From Owenia fusiformis (lineage: Eukaryota; Annelida; Polychaeta; Sabellida; Oweniidae): a stretch of DNA of 64,000 nucleotides. The stretch lies in the NCBI GenBank assembly GCA_903813345.2, contig CAIIXF020000002.1:24878455-24942454 (forward strand). Direction: 5' to 3'. The notes beneath the pieces were generated by a model. The model was not told the DNA's origin, searched no databases, and saw nothing but the letters and a program-made list of their open reading frames with translations. This document shows, one piece after another, positions 43,801-55,800 of this stretch (the stretch's first letter is position 1; each line of letters opens with the position of its first letter). A program made the translations under genes and the position numbers.

Positions 43801-46800
43801 CGGTAGATAAGGTAGGTCAGAAAATCCGGATTAATCCGAACAAGGTTCGGGAATTTCCGTCATAAGAAGTAGGTCAAAAATACTCCAATGGAGTATAAAA
43901 TTGTCACCAGGATTCCGAAATACGACGAATCGAATCGGCAAACTTCGGTACAATAATGAAGTGCATAAAAATCGTGAAACAGGTGTCAGGGGCGTCCCCT
44001 CATCTTTCCATAAATGGTTCTAAAAGCCTTATATGGATCTATCACGTGACATTCAAAATGACGTTCCTATATGGTTCTATGGGCCTTATATGGATCTTTC
44101 GAACACGTGACCAAATCAAAATCAAAATCAAAATTTTACCTTGACCATTGGATGGGATTTCATAGAAAATATCAAAGAAAACATATTCTCGTGATCCTTA
44201 AATCACTTAAATTCGATCATTTTATCTTCACCCCTTGATGGAATTTTATGAAAGAAGTTATGAAAACACATCATCATGTAAGGGTTTTCACCTAAATTAG
44301 CTCGTTTTATCTTGACCCTTCAATTGAATTTCATTGAAAAATGTTTCATGAAAAATATCATGTTATGATTTGTATTTAAATAAGACCGTTTCATTTAAAT
44401 ACTTGCTGGATAATATTTCATAAAAAAATGCACTTTAAAAATATTTCAGGATTTGCCTTAATTTATCAATGTAATGTAAGTATAAATTGACTCTCAAATA
44501 GGGTTCTATTTTAACTTTTTTATTGAAATTAATACTAGGCAGGACTCACTCTCTAAATAGCTAATAAAAATTCAACCCTTGGATGTGATTTCGTTGAAAA
44601 AAAAATATGACAAGTCCAGAATCAAATGATTTGTCCAGAACCTCTTAAGATCCTGTTATTAGGAAAGTTCGAGTTCCTGCTGTCATGCCTTACATACGCT
44701 GTTGGTCTAGGGAACGTGTGGCGGTTTCCATACCTCTGCTACAGAAATGGAGGTGGTAAGTTACGTTCACATATACACTTGTACTTGACTTTTCAAACCA
44801 GTAATCGAAACATATCCGTTTTCTGTAACAAAATATTGAGAGCTCGAAGTTAGGATTTTTCTTATTTTTCATTTCACGAATTATAGGCAGAATCTCTACG
44901 ACATTTTTTATCACTCACGACTGTCATTGTCATATAGTTCAGATCATTTCGGTAACTAGTTTGCATTGAAAAGTGCAGTACCGATGATTTTAATGTTTGT
45001 ATATTATACTTCGAAATTTATATTTTTGAAAATTGCAAGACACCGCATTTTTATACTTTTTTCATTGTAAACCCGTCAAATCTACAAACGTACTAATATA
45101 AACTTAATATGGCGCCTTTTTGTATTTGAATAAACCATAAATGGATTTTGGGATCATTTTTGACCCCAGAACATATTCTTTATAAAAGATGTATAGGAAA
45201 TAAGTCCATCCAATGCTTAATTTTTCTATTTCTTGGCACAAAAGTCACCGAGCGATTTACATGTAATTTATTTTTTGTTGGGAAACAAGACCAACAGTCA
45301 CGATTCAAATGTTGAAGTGAACAAAATGGCGGCTGTTGGAATTCAACTACATCCTCATATATGGGACAGAATTTCGATGTTCCACTCTGGGAGCCAATCC
45401 TCCTTACCCTGTGTGATTAGGTTTACACACAGTTCCTTGCATCTGAGAAAGATAATGCATAACGGTGGTGTAAAAAACATTCAAGAAACATTTAAGGGTT
45501 AAGAAAGCAATCTAAGCACGTTATTTTATTACTCTCGACAAGCACTTAACTACTTTATAAGTGTAGTGTGTTTTAAAGGAAATTGTTTTTCTTATGATAT
45601 TATATATGTATATACACAATATTGTTAACTATTGCAACTTCCCCCAATGGTGATTTGGCAACAATACTGGCATCTTGACAGTACTCGGTTTGAACTCGTC
45701 AAGGTGTCGTTTAATACACTTTTATGGGATTTATCAATGGGAATTTACATCTAAACAGCACCAGTTTAAGTCCTTGTTATTTAGACTATCCATGATAATT
45801 ATTAGAAGCTCGTTCTTTAAAATGAGTCTAGGACCTTCATATGTGTAAAAATCTTGACCAAACCAGTAACAATTGATCGTTAGAATAACTCGATCAATTG
45901 CCAAGAAACGGTTCAAATAATATAACACAGCCTATATTGTCTAATGTTTTATCAAATAATTATAGAAAACTTTGTGCCCAAAATAAACCACACTGTGACA
46001 AATGGTTAGCCAACACGGCTAATGCTACTGTAGACTATCGATGATTAATATTATTTAAACAATAATCATATTTTTGGCATTAAAAACATTTCAAAGACAC
46101 ATTAAGACACCTAAATTACAATGTGTCGCTTTAGTATCCTAATTATATAAATAAATTACATGCTTTAATAAGCGATCTTTTCTGCGAACTCACTTAACTG
46201 GTACATCATGTGCAAATTGATGAAAATAGCCTCAAGTCATGAAATAATTGGCTCAATCTTCAGAATGAATGAAATATCCCATGGTGTTCTGGCCCTGGAT
46301 TGTGATGATATTGGTTCTCGATTGGAGGGGGAGGGGGATGTTAGACATTGTTTCTTAGATCATGGTTTTGGGATATATAGGGTCTACTATTCTTATGACA
46401 GATTTACACTTACAGTTTGCTTTTCTTGTTGGGTTTCCTTAAAGTTTTTAGTCACCCTTCCCTTTTGGCATTTGTGCTTATATTCAGAGTGAACAACCCT
46501 ATTTCGAGGTCAGTGTTTTGTTTTTATTTACCAAATTGTATTCGATCGAAACCAGACATAGTTTTCTCCTGATGACCATTGTGGATTGTTGTGTTTTATG
46601 GATTATGATGACGGCTTTGCGAACGGATGTTGACCCTTTGAATTGCCTATGGAATTCGAGACTGTGTTTTATCTATCCTACATCATTTGAGACTGAATAA
46701 TTTTATGAGTACTAGTATCTACAACTATTTTTGATGTTATGAGTATTTGCTATCAATTTTTTCAATTTTTCTTCAACATGTATTGTAATGACTTCAGTAT

Positions 46801-49800
46801 GAATGAGATGTCCCTTGGTGTTCTGGTCTTGGATTGTGATATTGGTTCTCAATTGGAGGGGGAGGGGGATGTTAGACATTGTTTCTTTTCACGTTAGATC
46901 ATGGTTTTGGGATATATAGGGTCTACTTTTCTTATGAAAAATTTACACTCACAATTTGTTTTTTTGTTGGTTTTCAGTCACCCTTCCCTTTGGCATTTGC
47001 GCTCATATATTCGTATTAAAGTGATCCCCTGAAGTATAATTTGACAATCTAATCACTTGACGTTACATTCTGCTCTAAACATTAAATTAGTTTGAATTTT
47101 TAAGTGTTGGTGATTCGTCGTCGTTAGTGTGGCCTTTATAAGAAAGGTAGCATGGTTATGATAAACGGTTGCAAAACGCCTTACGTATTCCTAAATTGAT
47201 GGATAACCATTGACATGCAATTTGAGAAAACAATTTGTATGATGTAGAATATGGCTCAATATATTTGTATCTCTTTCAGGAGCATTTCTGATTCCATATT
47301 TGCTGTTCGTTGCACTTTGTGCAATGCCAGTGTTCTATCTGGAAGCGGCACTTGGACAATTTGGAAGTCTAAGTTCTTTGGCAATGTGGAAAATGAGCCC
47401 ATTGTTCAAAGGTATGTTTGAATTGAATGTAATTTGCTTATCATATACACAATGTGAACGATCAAGCGTTGCGTTCAACGTGAGCATAGTTTACTGGGAT
47501 ATACATGTGATATTATGTCTTGCAAAAATGTTGACATCGTCTGCTATTTAAACATTAACAATGGTCTTTGGAATTTCAGTTACTGTGTATTCTTATCATT
47601 AAATATCCTAAAATTTGCAAACTAATGTTCGTGTTACGTTTAAAAATAAATATCATCTGTGCTTATTTCATTACAGAAAATTACGACTGATGCAAGGTCA
47701 AACGTAACAAGAATTACTAGTATATTAATTTTGTATGATAATTTTTATTTTCCTTTTTAAATAATATAAACAAATAAACCAGGGTGTTTGGAGTCGTAGA
47801 AATGTATTGCATCATAAAAATATACCATTACATAATATTACATAACATTACATTACATTATACAACATTACATAACATTATATAACCCTACATAATTAAA
47901 ACCTGAAAACAACACCTTCCACTATGCACCAAAAGTACATAACACAAACTAAACTAAAACCTAAGTTAACTATCAAATTAAAACAAGAAAAACGGTAAAT
48001 AAAAATAACCCTCAAATGCAACTAAGACCCAAGTGGAGGGAGGGTGGGAGAAAAAGCTAGCGCATATTACTGCCTAATGCTACATGTAAGCTGCTAAGAG
48101 ACTGACTGACTGCTAGACTGGAGTGACCATGTGACCTGATGAATAACTCACATAGCCATCAGTACATTAGCATAAGTAAATAAACAAGCCCAAATGTCCA
48201 CATTATTTAAATGAAGATACTGACATATCTCAGAATTAAATAATATAAACAAATAAACCAGGGTCGCTTTTCCAGTCCCCTTATATACGGACCATTTCAC
48301 TGGGAATGTTGGACTCAAGTGCCCAGCTGGCACCCCCCTCCGGAAGGAATGGCACGCATAACCAAGGCTAGAAATATTAGCCTGACAAAACACCTTTTTG
48401 AGGTGTGAAGTAAACTCAACATGAGTTACTGGTAGTGGGCCCCCTGAAGAGGGGACTGTGAAGGCTGGGCCATTTCCTGGGGCTGAGGGGGTGCAACTAA
48501 AGGCAGAGATAACTGCCGCAACAGGGCAGAGCGGATGGTCATTTTTCAACATTGGAAGAAATAAAGTCAGACACCTGTCCTTATGTTGAATGGTCTTAGA
48601 GTGACGAATATGTATTGCTAGCCCACCCTCCACACAGACAAAATCTGAACGAAGGAGATGCTTCTGCACATCAAATTTTACCAAGGAAGGAATTAACACA
48701 TTAGACCTTCTGAGTAGTGAGAAAAACATAGTAAGACAGATAGCCCAAAAGACTTTATCTGGTGCAATAGACAAATCTAGTTGTGACTTTATACGTAATA
48801 AGATAGCTGGAGTGATAGGCAATTTTCTATTCAAACTATCACCAACACTGCGTGAAAAATGGAATTCCAAAACTTGACACGTCTAGATACGGCTCTTGAC
48901 ACGCCGCGTGTATAGGCGTTCCTAGTTTTGACACCTCTTGGCACGCAACGAATTCAACTCTTGACACGCCTTTACACCTCTTGGTACACAGTGTATAGAC
49001 GTGTAAAGACTGTAACAAAAGTCTTTGCACGCGTTGTGACTAATTATTGAAATCTCTTTGCACGCTCTTCGCACAACAGTACAATTTGCGATAACATACA
49101 CTATGTAGAAACTTAATACATAACCAATGTACATTTATATCTTAGTTAAAATCCGCCATGACAGACCAACATATTCATGAGTGTTTAATTGAAATACTTT
49201 TAATAATTCCTCTGATTCGAGAACATATACCTGATCAAGGATACCTAATACACTTTTAACAGATGCACATTTTAATTCATCAAGTAAGCAAATTCATTCA
49301 TCAACAAGATAACCGGGAGACAACCGTGGTTGACAGACTTGTTGTTTTTATAATGCACATTGTTTTTGTACTTCAAATGTCACTGAGCTTTTGTGATTTA
49401 ATTTCTAGATAACAAAACTAACTAGTATTACCATTGCTATTGTTAAATAGATTTCTCTCTCGGACAAACTTTAAAGGATTGATACTTGTATTTCGTCCCA
49501 CTGGTATAAAACTATATTTAGCGAGTTAATTAAGTACCACCCCATCATCAAACCCTGGACTTTTCAAGGAAATTTCGATTTTCGAGCAAGCATTTATGAA
49601 GATAATGTCAGATTACCAGGTCCGATGTAGGCATGTGTAAGGGACCTATAAAAGTCGTACTTCTGGCGCACTGTGAGTAATGATAAGGTACATTTCAGAT
49701 AAACAAAACTAACTTTAGATTTTAAATGAGACTCAGGGTGAAAATAAGAAGGGGTTTGTTGTTAAAAATAATGTATAATTGCAATAAGAACGTATTTGCA

Positions 49801-52800
49801 ATAAAAACAAAATAAAATCGTCATCAGGTATACTGTTTTTCATACATTAACACACATCACAATATACAGGTAAAGGTAAAATCATAATTAATTCTTTTAA
49901 TTCAAAGTTTACCCGTACAATGTACCTGTATATTGTGATGTCATAATTGTATGAAAAACAGTTTATTCTATATATAATATACCTACATGTATGTAATCTG
50001 GACAACTAAGAAAGGCAAGAACATAATGCAACATTACATCTGTAAATCATATTTATTGTATTTATCTGAATATTAAACATGTCAAATATAGATTTTCCTA
50101 TGTATGTGACAATATTATTAGAATTATACATGATGTAACACAGTATAGTACATGTTATCCATATGAACTGTTAATAGTTAATTTTAGTTCATAATAATGC
50201 TTTGTATTTTCAAATGTAAAGAACATACAATAAAGGTCTTCAATCTGAAATCTGAAATCTATTTTCTGTTAGTAAAAGAACACATACTGTACTGGAATTA
50301 ATATTTAACACTTATTTCACGTTTTGCGAATTTGATTTTGAAAACTATAATGAAAACTCATATATAGTGTTCTTAGCAAAAATTCACAACTACAAGGCGA
50401 TATTCTCAAACCACAAGGCGGCACTTGCAAACTATAATGCAACTCAAATATAATGTTCTCCGCATAAATTGAAACCTCAAGGCAGAGTATTACAGTACAA
50501 TGCAACATTTTCAAACAACAATGGGATATTCTCAAACCACAAGGCGGCACTATAATGTAACTCATATATAGTGTTCTAAGCATAATTAAAACCACAAGGC
50601 AGCATTCCCAAACTACAAGGCAGCATTCTCAAACTACAAGGCAGCATTCTCAAACTACAAGGCGGCACTTGCAAACTATAATATAACTCATATATAGTGT
50701 TCAAAGCATAATTAAAACCACAAGGCAGAGTAGTATAACCACAAGGCATCATTCTCAAACTACAAGGCAGCATTCTCAAACCACAAGGCGGCACTTGCAA
50801 ACTATAATATAACTCATATATAACCACAAGGCAGCATTCTCAAACTACAAGGCAGCATTCTCAAACCACAAGGCGGCACTTGCAAAGTATAATATAACTC
50901 AAATATAGTGTTCCAAGCATAATTAAAACCACAAGTCAAGGCAGAGTAGTATAACCATAAGGCAGCATTCTCAAACTACAAGGCAGCATTCTCAAACCAC
51001 AAGGCGGCACTTGCAAACTATAATATAACTCATATATAGTGTTCTAAGCATAATTAAAACCACAGGACAGAGTAGTATAACCACAAGGCGGCACTTGCAA
51101 ACTATAATGTAACTCATATATAGTGTTCTAACCACAAGGCAGCATTCTCGAACTACAAGGCAGCATTCTCAAACTACAAGGCGGCATTTGCAAACTATAA
51201 TGCAACTCATGTATAATGTTCTGAGCATGAATTGAAACCTCAAGGCAGAGTAGTATAACCACAAGGCAGCATTCTCAAACTACAAGGCAGCATTCTCAAA
51301 CCACAAGGCGGCACTTGCAAACTATAATGTAACTCATATATAGTGTTCTAAGCATAAATTGAAACCTCAAGGCAGAGTTGTATAACCACAAGGCAGCATT
51401 CTCAAACTACAAGGCAGCATTCTCAAACCACAAGGCGGCACTTGCAAAGTATAATATAACTCATATATATATTGTTCCAAGCATAATTAAAACCACAAGG
51501 CAGAGTAGTATAACCACAAGGCAGCATTCTCAAACTACAAGGCAGCATTCTCAAACTACAAGGCAGTATTCTCAAACCACAAGGCGGCACTTGCAAACTA
51601 TAATGTAACTCATATATAGTGTTCTAAGCATAAATTGAAACCTCAAGGCAGAGTTGTATAACCACAAGGCAGCATTATCAAACTACAAGGCAGCATTCTC
51701 AAACTACATGGCAGCATTTTCAAACCACAAGGCGGCACTTGCAAAATATAATGTAACTCATATATAGTGTTCTAAGCATGAATTGAAACCTCAAGGCAGC
51801 ATTATCAAACTACAAGGCAGCATTCTCAAACTACAAGGCGGCACTTACAAACTATAATATAACTCATAGGCAGAGTTGTATAACCACAAGGCAGCATTCT
51901 CAAACTACAAGGCAGCATTCTCAAACCACAAGGTGGCACTTGCAAACTATAATATAACTCATATATAGTGTTCAAAGCATAATTAAAACCACAAGGTAGA
52001 GTAGTATAACCACAAGGCGGCATTCTCAAACTACAAGGCAGCATTCTCAAACCACAAGGCGGCACTTGCAAACTATAATATAACTCATATATAACCACAA
52101 GGCAGCATTCTCAAACTACAAGGCAGCATTCTCAAACCACAAGGCGGCACTTGCAAAGTATAATATAACTCATATATAGTGTTCCAAGCATAATTAAAAC
52201 CACAAGGCAAGGCAGAGTAGTATAACCACAAGGCAGCATTCTCAAACTACAAGGCAGCATTCTCAAACCACAAGGCGGCACTTGCAAACTATAATATAAC
52301 TCATATATAGTGTTCTAAGCATAATTAAAACCACAAGGCAGAGTAGTATAACCACAAGGCGGCACTTGCAAACTATAATGTAACTCATATATAGTGTTCT
52401 AACCACAAGGCAGCATTCTCGAACTACAAGGCAGCATTCTCAAACTACAAGGCGGCATTTGCAAACTATAATGCAACTCATGTATAATGTTCTGAGCATG
52501 AATTGAAACCTCAAGGCAGAGTAGTATAACCACAAGGCAGCATTCTCAAACTACAAGGCAGCATTCTCAAACCACAAGGCGGCACTTGCAAACTATAATG
52601 TAACTCATATATAGTGTTCTAAGCATAAATTAAAACCTCAAGGCAGAGTAGTATAACCACAAGGTGGCACTTGCAAACTATAATGTAACTCATATATAGT
52701 GTTCTAAGCATAAATTGAAACCTCAAGGCAGAGTTGTATAACCACAAGGCATCATTCTCAAACTACAAGGCAGCATTCTTAAACCACAAGGCAGTACTTG

Positions 52801-55800
52801 CAAACTATAATATAACTCATATATAGTGTTCCAAGCATAATTAAAACCACAAGGCAGAGTAGTATAACCACAAGGCAGCATTCTCAAACTACAAGGCAGC
52901 ATTCTCAAACTACAAGGCAGTATTCTCAAACCACAAGGCGGCACTTGCAAACTATAATGTAACTCATATATAGTGTTCTAAGCATGAATTGAAACCTCAA
53001 GGCAGCATTCTCAAACTACAAGGCAGCATTCCCAAACTACAAGGCGGCACTTACAAACTATAATATAACTCATAGGCAGAGTTGTATAACCACAAGGCAG
53101 CATTCTCAAACTACAAGGCAGCATTCTCAAACCACAAGGCGGCACTTGCAAACTATAATATAACTCATATATAGTGTTCCAAGCATAATTAAAACCACAA
53201 GGCAGAGTAGTATAACCACAAGGCAGCATTCTCAAACTACAAGGCAGCATTCTCAAACCACAAGGCGGCACTTGCAAACTATAATGTAACTCATATATAG
53301 TGTTCTAAGCATAAATTGAAACCTAGGGGCAGAGTTGTATAACCACAAGGCAGCATTCTCAAACTACAAGGCAGCATTCTCAAACTACATGGCAGCATTT
53401 TCAAACCACAAGGCGGCACTTGCAAACTATAATGTAACTCATATATAGTGTTCTAAGCATGAATTGAAACCTCAAGGCAGCATTCTCAAACTACAAGGCA
53501 GCATTCTTAAACCACAAGGCAGTACTTGCAAACTATAATGTAACTCATATATAGTGTTCTAAGCATAAATTGAAACCTCAAGGCAGAGTAGTATAACCAC
53601 AAGGTGGCACTTGCAAACTATAATGTAACTCGTATATACTGTTCTAAGCATAAATTGAAACCTCAAGGCAGAGTTGTATAACCACAAGGCATCATTCTCA
53701 AACTACAAGGCAGCATTCTCAAACCATAAGGCGGCTCTTGCAAACTATAATGTAACTCATATTTAGTGTTCTAAGCATAAATTGAAACCTCAAGGCAGAG
53801 TTGTATAACCACAAGGCAGCATTCTCAAACTACAAGGCAGCATTCTCAAACTACATGGCAGCATTTTCAAACCACAAGGCGGCACTTGCAAACTATAATG
53901 TAACTCATATATAGCGTTCTAAGCATGAATTGAAACTTCAAGGCAGAGTTGTATAACCACAAGGCAGCATTCTCAAACTACAAGGCAGCATTCTCAAACC
54001 ACAAGGCGGCACTTGCAAACTATAATGTAACTCATATATAGTGTTCTAAGCATAAATTGAAACCTCAAGGCAGAGTTGTATAACCACAAGGCAGCATTCT
54101 CAAACTACAAGGCAGCATTCTCAAACTACATTGCAGCATTTTCAAACCAAACAGCGGCACTTGCAAACTATAATGTAACTCATGTATAGTGTTCTAAGCA
54201 TGAATTGAAGCATCAAGGCAGCATTCTCAAACTACAAGGCAGCATTCTCAAACCACAAGGCAGCACTTGCAAACTATATAAGTAGCTTGATCATTTGATT
54301 TCACTTGCTGTTAGATAGGATATGAAATGATTCAAAATACTAGTCCATGTCCGTGCGATTAGTATCAATTCATATAGTTTTGATTACAATCAGAATTCTC
54401 AATTTTGAGAATTCACTTTCAAGTCACCTTTCCTTTAATCTATCTGTAATCACTAATTAACTAGATCAATACATACTCGATTTCCTCTTCCCACCAACAA
54501 CACTGTTATGTAAGGGCGGAAATTTGAACCGGGAGATAGTCTTCGGGCTGACATCTCGAAGCTGTTGTTTATGACTTCAATACGGTACATCAATATTGAT
54601 TTCCTCGCAAAGTATTCAAAAAACAATTCGTCTTTTGATAGGCTTTTTTCAAAAATTTTACGCTTAGCTTACGTCATTTTAATTCATTCAAACCTAAGAC
54701 TCGTGCAAATTATGTATGATTCAAATGATTTGATATGGTGATCAGAAGTGTGCATTAAACAAAATAGAAGTTCAAACAATACAAATCTGAAATTGCTAGC
54801 AGGCATCGTGTGCCTCCCCAAGGCCAGTAACATATCTATGCAAATAAATAAACAGTGTCGACCCACATGATAAATGGCTATAGGTCCTAAGCTTGAAAAA
54901 CTATTTCTAGACTACTTCACGGTATATCTTCTGTAATCAAGGTGGTTCAGCAGTTTTAAAAACAAGGACGTATTTGGATTATAAGGAATTAATATTTTGT
55001 TTTCATTTGATAATATTCATAATTGGTTCATGGGCATTCCATGCTTTGTTTAACAAATTTGAGACATTTGTCTCTGATTGTCAAAAGTGAGACCCCTCAA
55101 ATTGTTGTTTTTTAAATGAACCCCCTCACACCCCAGACCGCATGTATAATGTACATTTTGTATATTTTACAGATATCACATCCACCAGGATTCATTATAG
55201 CAAAATAATAGTTCACAAATGAATTCAGCAGTGGGGAACAGCAAAAGTACGGCTTGAGAGGGAGGGGGGTATGTATGTACCAGGCAAATATAAGGGCTTA
55301 AACATGGGATTTAGGGGTAGGTACCCTGTACAAGTAGGGTTTTGAAGGGAGGTTGAAGGGGTATGTTACCTTCAAAAGTAGGATTTTAACGAGGGTCAAG
55401 GGGGTAGGCCCCGGTGTAGACACCCTGTAAAATGGGTCTTTAACAGGGGTTGAGGATTGATTGAAGATATCCTGGAAAAGCTTGGCTTTAACATGGGTTA
55501 GGATGTTACCGGGGGATGTTAGTTAAAGTCGGGGCTCAATGTGGTCTTAAAAAGCTCCAACGTTCCTCTTAGGGTGGTTAGTCACATTTTTTTCTCTAAA
55601 ACTCAATTGTATTGTTGTAGCCAGAATGTTTCGGGTCAAGAGACCAACTGCGAAAGAAAGTTATCAAAAGGATTAATGCAAATGCCTTTTATATGAACAA
55701 AATGTCAACTACGGGGGAGTTTCCTGCCTCTGCGATCTTATTTGTCCATTTAGAATAAGATAAACCATGTAACCAGGTCAATGTATTCCATTCTGACAGA

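Larger units (their letters stand above)
38054..44657. mobile_element. 6.6-kb mirrored-arm element at the exon 2 acceptor of copy B, ATTA TSD
   Basis: Starts AACAGGATCT and ends AGATCCTGTT. The outer 1,339 bases on each side (38054-39392 and 43319-44657) are near-identical inverted copies with a few differences. ATTA flanks both ends (38050-38053, 44658-44661), and copy A has the site once (AATCATTAGGAAAG). The 3.9-kb middle has no frame above 95 codons and no transposase. Within each arm a ~50-base block with TACTCCATTGGAGTA occurs twice, and each arm has two tRNA-like segments. The middle nests smaller inverted pairs (40248-40302 with 40983-41040; 42615-42690 with 43170-43270). The superfamily is not identified. 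Confidence 0.9.
44756..47279 (+). other. Intron 2 of copy B
   Basis: Homologous to intron 2 of copy A minus its 5.06-kb element; the empty site is near 45490. Two insertions unique to B are listed separately. Confidence 0.7.

Noticed and set aside
50317-53277. Several cysteine-rich minus-strand frames that look like a repeat protein, and a CRISPR-like impression of the array
   Set aside because: The frames follow the 21-base word of a minisatellite. Repeat and spacer are not distinct, spacers are not unique, and the context is eukaryotic.
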